A stretch of DNA of 64,000 nucleotides from Tolypeutes matacus. Taxonomy: Eukaryota > Chordata > Mammalia > Cingulata > Chlamyphoridae. The notes under the pieces were generated by a model, which did no database searches, was not told where the DNA came from, and saw nothing but the letters and a program-made list of their open reading frames with translations. The stretch covers positions 6,007,572 to 6,071,571 of the forward strand of contig JAKSZT010017954.1 in NCBI GenBank assembly GCA_026826555.1, read 5' to 3'. Shown piece after piece: positions 10,909 through 23,175 of the stretch; positions within the stretch are counted from its first letter, which is position 1, and the number at the start of each line of letters is the position of its first letter. The position numbers and the translations under genes were made by a program.

Positions 10909-13900
10909 TCATAGTAACGCATTCATACAGTATTTGTCCTTTTGTATCTGGCTTGCTTCACTCAACATAATGTCCTCCAGGTTCATCCATGTTGTCATAT
11001 GCTTTATGACTTCATTTCTTCTTACAGCTGCATAATATTCCATCGTGTGAATAGACCACAGTTTGTTTATCCATTCATCTGTTGATGGACACCTGGGTTG
11101 TTTCCAACTTTTAGCAATGGTGAATAATGTTGCTATGAACATCGGTGTGCAGATGTCTGTTCGTGTCACTGCTCTCAGTTCTTCTGGGTATATACCCAGT
11201 AGTGGAATTGCAGGGTCACATGGCAAGTCTATATTCAATTTCCTTAGGAATTGCCAAACAGTCCTCCATAGTGGTTGTACCATCCTGCATTCCCACCAAC
11301 AGTGAAGAAGTGTTCCTCTCTCTCCACATCCTCTCCAACACTTGTAGTTCTCTGTCTTTTTAATAGTGGCCATTATGATAGGTGTGAAATGATATCTCAT
11401 TGTAGTTTTGATTTACATTTCCCTAATCATGAGTGATATTGAGCATTTCTTCATGTGTTTTTTTTGCCATTTGTATTTCTTCTTTGGAGAAATGTCTATT
11501 CAAGTCTTTGGCCCATTTTTTAATTGGGTCATTTGTCTTTTTATTGTTGAGTTGTAACATCTCTTTATATATCCTGGATATTAAACACTTATCAGATATG
11601 TGATTTCCAAATATTTTTTCCCATTGAGTCGGCTGCCTTTTCACCCTTCTGACAAAGTCCTGTGAGGTGCAAAAGTGTTTAATTTTGAGGAGGTCCCATT
11701 TATCTACTTTCTCTTTTGTTGCACGTGCTTTGGGTGTAAGGTCCAAGAAACCACCACCTATTACAAGGTCTTGAAGATGTTTCCCTACATTTTTTTCTAG
11801 TAGTTTTATGGTTCTGGCTTTTATATTTAGATCTTTGATCCATTTTGAGTTGATTCTTGTATAGGGGGTGAGATAGGGGCCCTCTTTCATTCTTTTGGTT
11901 ATAGATATCCAGTTCTCCCAACACCATTTGTTGAAGAGACTATTTTTTCCCATTAGCGTGGGCTTGGTAGGTTTGTCAAAAACCAGTTGACTGTATAGGT
12001 GAGGGTTTATTTCTGGATTCTCAATTCTATTCCACTGATCGATGTGTCTATCTTTATGCCAGTACCATGCTGTTTTGATCACTGTAGCTTTGTAATATGT
12101 TTCAAGGTCAGGGAGTGAAATTCCTGCCACATTGCTCTTCTTTTTTAGAATACTTTTGACTATTCGGGTGCATTTACCCTTCCAGATGAATTTGGTAATT
12201 GCCTTCTCTAATTCTGTAAAGTAAGCTGTTGGGATTTTGATTGGTATTGCATTGAATCTATAAATCAGTTTGGGCAAGATTGACATCTTCACGATATTTA
12301 TTCTTCCAATCCATGAACACGGAATATCTTTCCATTTGTTTAGGTCTTTTAAAATTTCTTTTAGCAGTGTTTTGTAGTTTTCTGCATATAGGTCATGTAC
12401 TTCTTTGGTTAAATTAACTCCTAGGTATTTGAGTCTTTTTGTTGCTATTGAAAATGGAATTTTCCTCCTGATTTCCTCCTCAGATTGTTCAGTACTAGTG
12501 TACAAAAACATTACTGATTTTTGCGTGTTGATATTGTATCCTGCCACTTTGCTGAACTCATTAGTTCAAGAAGCTTTGTTGTGGTTACTTCAGGATTTTC
12601 TATTTTATTTTATTTTATTTTTTTAAATTTTACCGGGAGGTCCCGGGGATCGAACCCAGGTCTCTCCATATGGGAGACGGACGCCCAACCAGTTGAGCCA
12701 CATCAGGATTTTCTAAATACAGGATCATGTCATCCGCAAACAGTGAGAGTTTTACTTCCTCTTTTTCTATTTGGACTCCTTTAATTTTTTTGTCTTGTCT
12801 AATTGCCCTAGCTAGAACTTCGAGTACAATGTTGAATAACAATGGTGACAGTGGGCATCCTTGTCTTGTTCCTGATCTTAGGGGGAAAGCTTTCAACCTT
12901 TCTCCATTGAGTATGATGTTGGCTGTGGGTTTTTCCATATATACCTTTTATCGTATTGAGGAATTTTCCTTTTATTCCTATCTTTTGAAGTATTTTTATC
13001 AAAAAAGGATGTTGGATTTTGTTGAATGCCTTTTCTGCATCTATTGAGATGATCATGTGGTTTTTTTCCTTCAATTTGTTAATGTGGTGTATTACATTGA
13101 TTGATTTTCTTATGTTGAACCAGCCTTGCATACCTGGAATAAATTCCACTTGGTCGTGATGTATAAGTCTTTTGATATGCTGTTGGATTCGATTTGCAAG
13201 TATTTTGTTGAGAATTTTTGTATCTATGTTCATGAGAGAGATTGGTCTGTAATTTTCTTTTGTTGTAGAATCTTTATCTGGCTTTGGTATTAGGGTGATG
13301 TTGGCTTCATAAAACATGTTGGGTAATTTTCCCTCCTCTTCAATTTTTTGGAAGAGTTTAAACAGGATTGGTGTTAATTCTTTTAGAAATGCTTGGTAGA
13401 ACTCACGTTTGAAGCCATCTGGTCTTGGACTATGCTTTGCTGGGAGATTTTTGATGATGGATTCAATCTCCTTAATTGTGATTGGTTTGTTAAGTTTTTG
13501 TATTTCTTGTTGTGTCAGTGTAGGTTGCTTATGAGTTTCTAGAAATTTGTCCATTTCATCCAGGTTGTCTAGTTTGTTGGCATATAGTTTCTCATAATAT
13601 CCTCTTATGATTCTTTTTATTTCTATGAGGTCATTTGTAATTTCCTGCCTTTCATTTCTGATTGTATTTATTTGCATCATCTCTCTTTTTTTCTTTGTTG
13701 GTCTAGCGAGGGGTTTGTCAATTTTATTGATCTTCTCAAAGAACCAGCTTTTGGTTTTGTTGATTTTCTCTATTGTTTTTCTGTTCTCATTTTCATTTAT
13801 TTCCGCTCTAATCTTTATTATTTCTTTCCTTCTTTTTGCTTTGGGATTGGTTTGCTGTTCTTTTTCTAGTTTCTCAGGCTGTACAGTTAAATCTTTGAGT

Positions 13901-14838
13901 TTAGCTCTTTCTTGTTTTTTAATATAGGCATTTAGGGCTATAAATTTCCCTCTCAAGACAGCCTTCGCTGTATCCCGTAAGTTTTGATACTTTGTGTTCT
14001 CATTTTCATTTGTCTCAATATATTTACTGATTTCACTTGCAATTTCTTCTTTGACCCACGGAATATTTAGGAGTATGTTGTTCATTCTCCACACATTTGC
14101 AAATTTCCTTTTTTCCTGTTTGTTATTGATTTCTAGTTTCATTCCATTATGATCTGAGAAGGTGCTTCGTATAATTTCAGTCTTTTTATATTTATTGAGA
14201 GCTGTATTGTGACCTAACATGTGGTCTATCCTGGAGAAAGATCCATGGGCACTTGAGAAGAATGTATAACCCGCTGAGTTTGGATGCAGTGTTCTGTATA
14301 TGTCTATTAGGTCTAACTTATTTATCATATTGTTCAAGTTCTCTATTTCCTTGTTGATCTTCTGTCTAGTTGTTCTATCTAATGATGTGAGAGGGGTGTT
14401 GAAGTCCCCAATGATTATTGTAGTAATGTCTATTTCTCCTTTCAGTTTTGCCAGAGTTTGTCTCATATATTTTGGGGCATCCTGGTTAGGTGTGTAGATA
14501 TTTATGACCGTTATATCTTCCTGGAGGATCGTCCCTTTTATTAATATATAATGGCCTTCCGCATCTCTTATCACTTTTTTGCATTTGAAGTCTGTTTTGT
14601 CTGATATTAGTATAGCTACCCCTGCTCTTTTCTGTTTGCTATTCGTGTGGAGTATCTTTTTCCAACGTTTTACTTTGAGCCGGTTTGTATCCTTGGGTCT
14701 GAGGTGAGTTTCTTGTAAGCAGCATATGGATGGCTCATGTTTTTTTATCCATTCTGTCAGCCTGTATCTTTTGATTGAGGAATTTAATCCATTCACATTC
14801 AATGATATTACTGAAAATGCACTATTTATTTCCTCCAT
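10909..14838 (-). pseudogene. L1 ORF2 (endonuclease / reverse transcriptase), broken
   Basis: ORF2 normally nicks target DNA and reverse-transcribes L1 RNA. The N-terminal 676-codon open segment holds the AP-like endonuclease: NVNGLNS, CLQETHL (catalytic Glu), GDFNTPL, and [10 protein letters not shown] near its end. It runs on into the reverse transcriptase ([12 protein letters not shown]). Breaks in order are an extra base near 12935-12936 just before the [10 protein letters not shown] segment and the SINE at 12603-12702 directly after [13 protein letters not shown] frameshift near 12565 follows, then another near 11435 with a TAA stop at 11413-11415. The C-terminal part is readable in two blocks (12547-11423, 11400-10909), including the Cys-rich [18 protein letters not shown] motif. 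It cannot make a full ORF2 protein. Confidence 0.92.
12603..12702 (-). mobile_element. DAS-type SINE inserted in L1 ORF2
   Basis: Short-form SINE: minus strand GATGTGGCTCAACTGGTTGG, box B GGTTCGATCCC, CCTCCCGGTAAAA tail. The TSD TCAGGATTTTCTA lies at 12590-12602 and 12703-12715 (13 bp). It splits the reverse transcriptase immediately after the active-site FADD segment, so it postdates the L1. Confidence 0.92.
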
Positions 14839-14919
14839 TTTATTCTTTGGTTTTCATATGTCATCTTATTTTTGTCTCTCTTTTTACTCTTTTGGTTCTC
14901 CTTTCTGCTTTTCTTTCTT

Positions 14920-15909
14920 CTATACTCTCCTCCAAGCCTCTCTCTCCTGTCTTTTTCTTTCAGGTTCTAAGGCTTCCTTGAATATTTCCTTCAATGGTGG
15001 ATTCTTTTTTGCAAACTCTCTTAGTTTCTGTTTGTTTGTGAATACTTCATATTCACCTTCATATTTGAAGGACAGTTTTGCTGGATAAAGAATTCTCGGC
15101 TGGCAGTTTTTCTCTTTCAGTTTCCTAATTGTATCATACCACTGTCTTCTCACCTCCATGGTCTCTGAAGAGAAATCTGCACTAAGTCTTACTGGACGTC
15201 CTTTGTATGTGATCGTTTGCTTCTCTCTTGCTGCTCTGAGAATTTTCTCTATATCTTTTACATTTGACATTCTGAATAATATGTGTCTTGGCGTAGGTCT
15301 ATTTGGATTTATTCTCATTGGGGTACGGTGTGCTTCTTGGACATGCAAGTTCATTTCTTTTGTGAGAGTTGGGAAATTTTCAGCTATTATTTCCTCAAAT
15401 ACTCTTTCTGTCCCTTTTCCTTTCTCTTCCCCTTCTGGAACTCCCATGACACGTATGTTGTTGTGTTTTGTGTTGTCTTTCATCTCTCTAAGCCCCTGCT
15501 CAATTTTTTCCATTCTTTTCTCTCTCTGTTCTTTTCTCTCTTCAATTTTAACTGCTCTGTCTTCGGTATCACTTATTCTTTCTTCTGTTACTTCGAGTCT
15601 GCTATTGTATGCCTTAAATGTATTTTTGACTTCACCTATTGTGTCTTTCATTCCCATGAACTCTATTACATTTCTGTTCAGTATTTCAAATTCTTCTTTG
15701 CATTCGCTCAATGACTTCTTGATGTCATTGATCTCTTTAACTATATTCTCTTTCATCTCATTAATTTGATTTTGGAAATTTGTGCTCTTCTCACTGATTA
15801 GTTCTCTGAAATTCTGCATCTCTTCTGGGACTTTGCTGTATTCCTTTTCTTGGGCCATGTCTTCTATTTCCTTAGTATGGCTTATAATGTTTTGCTGGTG
15901 CTTAGGCAT
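14920..15909 (-). CDS. L1 ORF1 protein (RNA-binding), intact 329-codon frame
   Basis: ORF1p is the trimeric RNA-binding chaperone of the L1 ribonucleoprotein. From the ATG at 15909 the frame is uninterrupted to the stop at 14920. Residues about 20-145 are rich in E, K and heptad-like leucines/isoleucines (coiled coil). About 151-235 form the RRM, starting NNIRVMGVPEGEE and including PTPRHILFRMS. About 240-310 form the C-terminal domain (RLSADFSSETMEVRRQWY, QPRILYPAKLSF). Length is in the usual range for mammalian ORF1p. It lies 81 bp upstream of ORF2. Because ORF2 is dead the element is not autonomous; expression is unknown. Confidence 0.9.
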   Translation of the reverse strand: MPKHQQNIISHTKEIEDMAQEKEYSKVPEEMQNFRELISEKSTNFQNQINEMKENIVKEINDIKKSLSECKEEFEILNRNVIEFMGMKDTIGEVKNTFKAYNSRLEVTEERISDTEDRAVKIEERKEQREKRMEKIEQGLREMKDNTKHNNIRVMGVPEGEEKGKGTERVFEEIIAENFPTLTKEMNLHVQEAHRTPMRINPNRPTPRHILFRMSNVKDIEKILRAAREKQTITYKGRPVRLSADFSSETMEVRRQWYDTIRKLKEKNCQPRILYPAKLSFKYEGEYEVFTNKQKLREFAKKNPPLKEIFKEALEPERKRQEREAWRRV

Positions 15910-17000
15910 CTGGTTAGTTTGTATTTTACTTAGTTGTTCTATCTCTTTTTCTTTTATGGGGTTTTAGTGGCAGGAGGCTGTGAGTTACCACAGCTCTTTG
16001 ATTTTTGGCTCAACCTTGATCGTTAGGATTGTTCTGCTAGTTGCTCAAAACTGGGCACTGGACCCAGTAATTGGTTGTAGAGTCGTTTCCTAGGGCCTTG
16101 GGCAGGGAGGCTATAGAGGCCAGGAAAAGCCTCTCTTACTTTTCTTATGTGCACTTCCTTGGTCTTCCAGGAGATGGCACTTGATGGCAGCTCTCAGTTC
16201 AATGCCTGGTCAGAGCGTATTTGTTGTGACACAGACCAGATCAATGTGGTAGAGCTTCCTGTCTGGGGGCTAAGAGCCCTGTGATTCAAACTTTCTGAGA
16301 CAGTTCTCCAGACTTCTCTCGTAGCGCCCCCCTTTTCCCAGCAAGGAAATATTTCCACTCCCTTCTGAATCCTCAACAATCAGTCCCTGTTAGTAGAGGA
16401 GGAGATTGGGAGGTTTGTATAGCTTTAGCCCTTTGCAGGCTCCAAGGCAAACAATGGCGCAGCCCCACCTGGCCTGGTCGGGCTCTTGGGACAGGGCAGA
16501 CCAAACCTGGGAGTCCAAAGCAGGGTCAGCCCCAGGCTCTCTCTCCCCTCTCCCGTGGAGTCCTCAACAATTAGTCCAGGTTAGAAGAGAGGGAGGTTGG
16601 GAGGGTCGGATTTCTCCTGTCCTTCCTAGGCTCTCAGGGCAAACCGCAGTGTGGAAGGGTCTGTGGGGCTCTGCAGCCCAAATTTACAGGTCAGAACCTG
16701 AGTCATCCTAAGGCTGTGTCCCTCTCTCTCCCCTTTCAGGGAGTGGCAGATCCCTGCAGTCCCCTTCGTCTGAGGCTCGAGAGTTCTAAAGAGCGTGGTT
16801 CAGAAGCTGCTACTTCCCACTCATGGTTCTGTTGTCATGATTTTCCTCTTCTGAACCTCTCTCCTCTGGGTGGTGTGCAGCCTTCACCTGCTGTCCTAAA
16901 CCCTAGAAGATCTTTTTCGGGGCTGTTTCAGCCTGTCTTCTAGGTATTTTTCTGGAGAAGAGATTCCGTGTCTTACTAGTCCATCATCTTCCTGGAAGTC
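15910..17000 (-). promoter_or_regulatory. L1 5' UTR, about 1.09 kb, with diverged ~191-bp tandem units
   Basis: This interval lies between the ORF1 start and the 5' TSD and is relatively GC-rich. A phrase TCCTCAACAAT(C/T)AGTCC followed by GTTAG...GGGAGG recurs at about 16370 and 16561, and GGCTC...GGCAAAC and CTCTCTC(T)CCCCT blocks recur in the same order. This gives roughly 191-bp diverged units, like the monomers that act as internal promoters in some mammalian L1 lineages. The extreme 5' end (RC of 16985-17000) reads GACTTCCAGGAAGATG. Confidence 0.75.
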
Positions 17001-17013
17001 CTCCTGTCTTTTT

Positions 17014-17974
17014 AAGGCATTCTTTTTGATGAAAGATAATTCATGTAAACCTGAGGATATTCATGAACAAGTTATTGTCCTGCACTATGTAATGCATTAT
17101 TTCTTACAGACATCAGTATCTTTGTAGTCTCTTCATTTCTAAGAAAGTTCATTTTAAAAACAGTAAATACATAGTTTAAAAATAAACACTGCAGAGGATG
17201 TTATTATCAAATGTAAACAATGTGGCCTTTGAGAACTGCTAGGAAATAGCTCAGTGATTTAAATTATTATGCTTTTGATATTCACATGCCAACTTCCATT
17301 AGCTGTTAAGGATTGTGCTTCAAGGAGAGCAGATGAGATATAGGTAAGGTTTGTTTGTTTTTTTGCAAGGGAGTAAAGAGTTTATTAAGAAACAAGAAAA
17401 TGAGAAAAATACATCGCCTGAGGCATGTGCCCTGGGCGTGCTGCAGGGGTGATTTGCACCAGGTAAGGTTTATTTTTAAGATAATGTTCTTAGGTGAAAA
17501 CAACAACAAAATATCAACAGGCAGAGATAGTCACCTGGAAATCTCAGCTTTTATTTTGAGAAAGTATCTTTCCTCAAATGTCGCAAATATAAATCCATTC
17601 TTATGCAGGAAAGTTGGAGGGGGTTGGGGTGTTCAGGAAGAAAGTGAGAAAACAGTAATATGCAGAAAGTTCCTAAATTAAATATTAGCTATATAGCCTG
17701 CTGGAGTTTGAGGGAGTGGAGAAATTTAGCAGGAAGGAGAAGGAAGGAAGGTTAAGAGATGTAGAGAACCAAGAAATATGGACCTAAGCTTTCCCAGGAG
17801 TCTTAGGTCAGACACTTGTTCACTGTTTGTCCACATACGTATTGTTTTCTGTGGAATCCTTTAGTGAAGAGTGATTTTTTTCCCCCTTTCTCTTATTAAA
17901 TAATTTAATGGGATAAAATTCAGTGCTTTAGGAAGCAATAGTTTTCTCAAAAACAATAGCACTATTCATTACCA
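17014..17974. other. Unique non-coding DNA
   Basis: No gene or confident repeat seen. A short T-rich tract at about 17347-17363 has no matching element. Confidence 0.45.
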
Positions 17975-18180
17975 TATATTGGTTACTCACCATAGCACAG
18001 GTACTTTTGATATAATTTTACCAGCTTCACAACAGCCCTGCAGAGCAACAGTAATGTCCCTATTTTATGGGTAGGAAAGCTGAGACTTAGGTTAATGGGC
18101 TTACCTGAGGTTTTATAGTTAGCATCCCAGAGAGCCAAGTTTCAAACCCAAATCTATCTGACTTCAACCCTTCTGTAGTT
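17975..18180 (-). repeat. MIR SINE
   Basis: Complementary MIR pattern on plus: ACAACAGCCCTGCAGAG, TATTTTATGGGTAGGAAAGC, TGAGACTTAGGTTAATGGGC, then TTTCAAACCCAAATCTATCTG. Confidence 0.72.
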
Positions 18181-20532
18181 TCTACTAAGTTCCCAGAGAT
18201 TTTTTATCATTGAATGCATAAATCCAGCCTTAAACCATACCTCATCATTTTGTGTGAATAAATCTCTTCCCCATTCCACAAGAGAAAGTCCTGCTTTCTC
18301 TTTATTTCCTGCTGTTTTGTATATGTTTGATTTGTGAGCTTCCTACATCCTCTGAGATGTTAAATCATTTTGATCAATAGCAAGTTAATTCTGCTACTTA
18401 AATGTAGAGGGACATTAGGCAGGGGATAAAAACCAACAAAACTCTGGCAAAAACAATAAACCCCACCCAAGTTTCTTAAGTTTGGTGTGGCCTTGGTGCC
18501 ATCCTATCCTTCTGCTGTGGCACCCCAAGGGGATTCCGAAAGGGAGAGTTGAGAAACAGCATTCCAACCTTAGAGCCTCCACATTCCTTGAGTTCAGTTG
18601 GAAGACTTCTTGGCAGCATTCAAAGCAGCCTGTGTTTTCATACTAATTTTCCATCCTGGGCCACCTACTTTCCCCCTTCCTGCTGTTTTCCTTTCGTACC
18701 TATGTGGTTGGTGTGCCTGGGTGTTGTACATCAGCTTCCATCATTTATACCACTGAGTTTTACAGGAGATTTTCTTTTCAAATTTTGATGTTTGACACAG
18801 TTACAGACTTTTATTTATTTATGTTTAATATGTTCACTTCTGAGCCTTTTTGGACATTGTAGTGGCAGCCTCCAGGAGAGAGGAAAAAACCCAGCAAATT
18901 CTAGGTTGAGTCAGGAGGCAGAGGGTATACTGTTGATGGAAACGCAGTGATTTTTTAAGGATGCAGATCCTAACTGTTGATAGACTTAAAATTTACTCAT
19001 TTTTGGGGGGTGGTTTTGTAATGTCAGTGATTCTGGAAAATATGCTGACTTGGATGTGGCTGATGTAAAAACAATGATGAGGCAATGCAAAGAAATATTG
19101 CATTTTCACTTTTTAACCTTGGTTGCACAGAGAATATAGAAAGCAATTATTGACTTTAAAGGAAGGGCTGTCCCATAACATTGAGACGTGGAAAGCGTAT
19201 AAATCAAGCACAAGGAAAAACCTGAGAATGCCAGTGTTTTACATGGATGACATTAGTAGAAGGTCTCTTGCCCCTGCCCATAGGTATATCTGGAGACAAT
19301 TTTATGCATGCAGGCAATCTTTTAGATCTCTAAAAAATTGAGGGGGACAGGAGAAGAGGGGACTAAAGAGGGAAGATGGCAAATTTAGAAGGATTAATTT
19401 GTGAGGTATGAGGATTCAGAAAAGACATTTTCTTAAGGGTGAACTTGACTTATGAAAATATTGTGAATAGTCTTTAGGAAGCAGAAGAAACAAGTAAAGT
19501 AAGTTGTGTTAGCAAGAAATGTAGGAAGGGAAAGGTCTTAAAGGATTTAATTTGAAAATGGAAAGGTTTGTCCTTTCACATTGCCACTCCCCTCTCCCCT
19601 TTCATAAACGAAGGTGAGTGGGAGGAGGCAAAATGAAACCTTTTCTACTACTGCAGTTTCTGGTGATCATTTCTGTCTCTAACACATGTAAATGCAGGTA
19701 CTATTTAGCCTCAACCATCTGGTGATGGTAGTTTCTTACATTATATGACCTGCATCTGCAAATAAATTGTGTATGAGCTTAACCAGGACAGCAACTGTTG
19801 ATAGTAGAACCTAAAGCCCACAACCAAGGGAAAGAAAAGCGCCCCCCTTCAAACAATCCTGACACTCCCGTGTGGTCTCACAGTTTTGCTAAGGTAGTGT
19901 TCCAAGGTGTAAGACAGGTTAGGCGTTGCATGTTTTAGAATTATGAACAAGGCTGCCCTTGGGAATGATAAAAACATGCTGCAATGCTGCATGTATGTTT
20001 TGTATGCTTTTCATAATGTGGAAGACATACTGGGCTATGTCTATCTTTGCTAAATACTTGTTACCTATAATGGTACTGCACAACCACTCCATGGCAGTGT
20101 TATTTTAACTTGAAATAGCATGAAGGTTAGGAGAAAATACCTTATGGATGTGAAGGGGGATCCTCCTGGGTGCATGTAATCGCAATGATTTGAAATGATT
20201 TCACAGGTTTGTAGGAGAGGCTAATTTTTCTTCTTTATTTGCTCCTTTTATCTTGCTCTAAAGCCAGAATTACCTCCGCTCCCATCGCTCATATACATTT
20301 CTTACTCCTTTCTGTGTCTTTTTTTCCCCTTAAGAAATCCCATTCTAGTAAGAATCAAGGGCATTTGTAGCCTTTTTTAAAAAATCAACAATCCACTTGA
20401 CATTTTATGTAGGAATGGGAAAAGTTAGGGCCATTTGGTAGTAATTGCTTTCTTGAAGGGCCAGCTATTTATCATAAGAGGGACGGGTGTTCTTCGATAT
20501 TGTTTTCTGGTTCCGGTTCTGAATGTTGACCC
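18181..20532. other. Unique non-coding DNA
   Basis: I recognised no gene or repeat. Several AT-rich blocks are present (for example around 19000-19110), without any clear exon signature. Confidence 0.45.
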
Positions 20533-20752
20533 TTTTAGAAAGGAAGATCCTCAGCACTGTTGACATTTTAGGATGGATAATTCTTTGTTTTGGGGTTTGT
20601 CCTGCTTGTTGTAGGATGTTTACCAGCATCCCTGGCCGCCTCCTATGAGATGCCTGTGGCTCCCTAAACTGTGACAACCAAAAATATCTCCAGGCATTTC
20701 CAAATGTACCCTGGGGGCAGGATCACCCTGGCTTGAGACTCATTGTTTTAGA
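20533..20752 (-). repeat. MER20 hAT DNA transposon (non-autonomous)
   Basis: The plus strand carries the complement of MER20: CACTGTTGACATTTTAGG, GGATAATTCTTTGTTTTGGG, TGTAGGATGTTTACCAGCAT, GTGACAACCAAAAATATCTC, then TTGAGACTCATTG at the end. The length (~220 bp) fits. MER20 copies are known to serve as enhancers in some placental tissues; nothing in this copy proves that. Confidence 0.85.
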
Positions 20753-22985
20753 AAGAGGAAAAGGAATGAATCCTCTGGAAGCATCTTCTTAGGGCCAGTG
20801 CCTCCATTTAGACGCTTTGGTAATAAGAGCACCTCTCAAATATCGGTGATAAAGGATTATTCAGATAGTTGAAATTCCTTTGTAATCCACAAATATCACT
20901 TTAGGTCTAGGTTTCAACTTCATAACACTAGAAGTGTTGCCATGCTGTTTATCCTTATTTAAAATTGGGGCTTTGTACAAGTGGACATTTTAAAATGCTC
21001 ATATTTAGAGAATTTGTCAGAACAGATGTTTATAAAAATGATTACTTTTGTTAACTAACTTTGGAATTAAGGTGACTGACTTCCTGAGCTAATTTAAATT
21101 TGTCTGTTTTTTGGAGCCAGGCTTTTAAATGCTGGTATTTATTTCAATATTACCATGCTTGGCTGGCATTCTGTATTGCCAAACAGCTTTATACTCTGCT
21201 ATCTTGATGAGGGAAATCTTGACTTCCCAGTGTGTCTTGGCTGATCTTTTGGGGTTAAATTGGTAAGCCCACTTGTCCAACTGTTTTATAAGCATTAAAT
21301 GAGAGAAGAAAAATGCGTAGAGAATATTTTCTTGGCCTGAGCGAGAGGTGGTTAAGAGGGAAATCTGATACCTTTTATGGTGTTTATATACTTCACAGGT
21401 GATGTGCCCAACCAGAAATAACAAGATATACACCATATGTGAAAGTGCCAGCTAAAATAATTATGCCGGGGATCATTTTCACCATTTGAGGGCTGAATTA
21501 CATTGAACTAATTAATTTCTTCATCTCTAACAGGATTTGGTGTAGTCAATTAAATTTGAACTGGGAGCTGGGGTGAAGTACCCATGCTTATGTTTTTACT
21601 AGAAGATTTGGGTGGTGTGTAATACCTGGAGTATTTCAGATTCAGGGCAAGGATTAGATGGATGGAGAAGCTAACAGCTGAGTGTGTTTTCTGTGGGCTG
21701 TTGCCTGGAATATCAATCTGAAATTACCGTGGTCAGACATGATGCTGTACTTAAGCCTTATTGGAAATAACCGGTCTCTCTTAGCGTATGCTATAAAGGT
21801 AATTTTTGCATGCATTAAATATTCAACAGAGGGCTTGAACTGTGCTTACTTTGGCAAACAAATAGATCCAAAATGGATCAAACAAATTGTAGTGTGGAAC
21901 AAATTGAAATACTTGAGGATTTGTGTTAGATATTTAAACTCATATTTTATCCTCCATGTCTTCATAGTGCCCTCAGAGAAAGAATTTGGAAATGGCAGGA
22001 AAAGGGAACTATTATCTCAAACAGCAGTTGTGGTTCTGAACCTGCTCTGTAGGCCTATCTTTCCTTTCACAGCCAGCCATGTAATAGCAAAAAGAGGGTA
22101 TTTAAGTGTTTTATTTCATCCTAGAAGATTTTTATAAAAAGCAGTTTTTAATGAAGCATGGCACATGGCATCATTATCATTTCTAACACAGAGAACTCAT
22201 TTTCAATTTTGCTATCAAAGAAAAATGACAAATAGAGAATGTAAGAAAAACCAGATGGACTAACTGTATTAGTAGCTTAGTATGCATATTTTGTGTTACA
22301 TATTAGCATTCATTAAGTCAAAAAGGAAAAAAATGAGTTTTGCCTACATGCATTAAACCAATAAGGCTGGCAAAGTTCCAAGCTAGCTCTTGTGAATTAA
22401 TTGTTTTATAACTGTTTTAATTAAAATTGTTCAGTATATGATTAACCTAAAAGTTTTAATTTCCACAAAACTGTTGAACAAATGAGACATTAATATTTTA
22501 CATTAACCATGGAGATATCGCTGTGATTTTCAGAGCAGCTGCTTGTTCAAGTAAACCATGGCAAGTGGTAGGTGGAAAGTGCTCTGTGTCTTATGTAGCT
22601 AACAGGAAAACCTGCAAATTGGGAATAACCTGGTGAAAGACCCAGTGTGGCTGGGTTATCTCATACTGCAAATTCCACAGATGGGCATTTATGTAATCAT
22701 GTTTTTTTTTTCCTACTTAGACTATTAACTTAGAGCTGGGCCTCTGTCATAGATTGTCACATTGAAGCACTTAAAAGTATAACATGCAAGAATCAATTTA
22801 TGATGTCATTTTTTTCCTTCCATTTGGCTTCATAGTAATGTTGGGATGCTACATTCAGTCCCTGGATTTGAAGAGATTGGTCAATGGAGGCTATGAAATT
22901 ATTAATGTTAGGTTCTTTGATTTTAACTTAAGGGATATAAGGGACAGATGCTGGTTCTGAAATCAAAGGGAAGATAGGGAAGGTT
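20753..22985. other. Long repeat-free AT-rich stretch
   Basis: About 2.2 kb without any recognised transposon, notable in a repeat-dense window. It holds many homeodomain-like words (TTAATTAA-type, ATGCATTAAA, GTGAATTAATTG) and a 151-codon plus-strand ORF at 21682-22137 with no recognisable domain. It could be a cluster of conserved non-coding elements; only a cross-species alignment could tell. Confidence 0.35.
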
Positions 22986-23034
22986 TGGATGACCCATCAC
23001 TTTTTTTCCCGCATAATTATGCTCTCAACATATT

Positions 23035-23037
<3 letters not shown>

Positions 23038-23085
<48 letters not shown>

Positions 23086-23175
23086 TTTTAATTTTACCGG
23101 GAGGTCCCGGGGATCGAACCCGGGTCCCTCCATATGGGAGACGGACGCCCAACCAGTTGAGCCACATCCGCCCCC
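23038..23175 (-). mobile_element. DAS-type SINE, short form, with expanded (TTTA)n tail
   Basis: The tail is a (TTTA)n array of about 50 bp on the plus strand, then the minus-strand head GGCGGATGTGGCTCAACTGG with box B GGTTCGATCCC. The 9-bp TSD CATATTTTA lies at 23029-23037 and 23176-23184. It sits inside the 3' end of the HAL1 insertion and is younger. The SINE tail seeded the microsatellite. Confidence 0.88.

Larger units (their letters stand above)
10740..17000 (-). mobile_element. Full-length L1 LINE, 6.26 kb, inactivated
   Basis: The element is bracketed by a perfect 13-bp TSD CTCCTGTCTTTTT (10727-10739 and 17001-17013). On the minus strand it starts GACTTCCAGGAAGATGATGG and has a 5' UTR of about 1.09 kb. 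ORF1 (15909 to 14920) is followed by an 81-bp spacer, ORF2 (14838 to 10909), a short 3' UTR and an A-rich tail. ORF1 is open, while ORF2 carries frameshifts, a stop and a SINE insertion. It is thus a complete but dead copy, with retrotransposition by its own machinery inferred from the TSD and tail. Confidence 0.93.

Noticed and set aside
13607..13927. Long plus-strand ORFs across 11.0-16.0 kb and minus-strand ORFs across 60.3-62.8 kb
   Set aside because: They are antisense shadows of L1 ORF1/ORF2. T-rich complement of A-rich L1 coding sequence gives F/L/S-rich chance ORFs.
21682..22137. 151-codon ORF in the repeat-free block
   Set aside because: No recognisable domain, and an ORF of this size is expected by chance at about this frequency over six frames of a 64-kb window. 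Kept only as a note.
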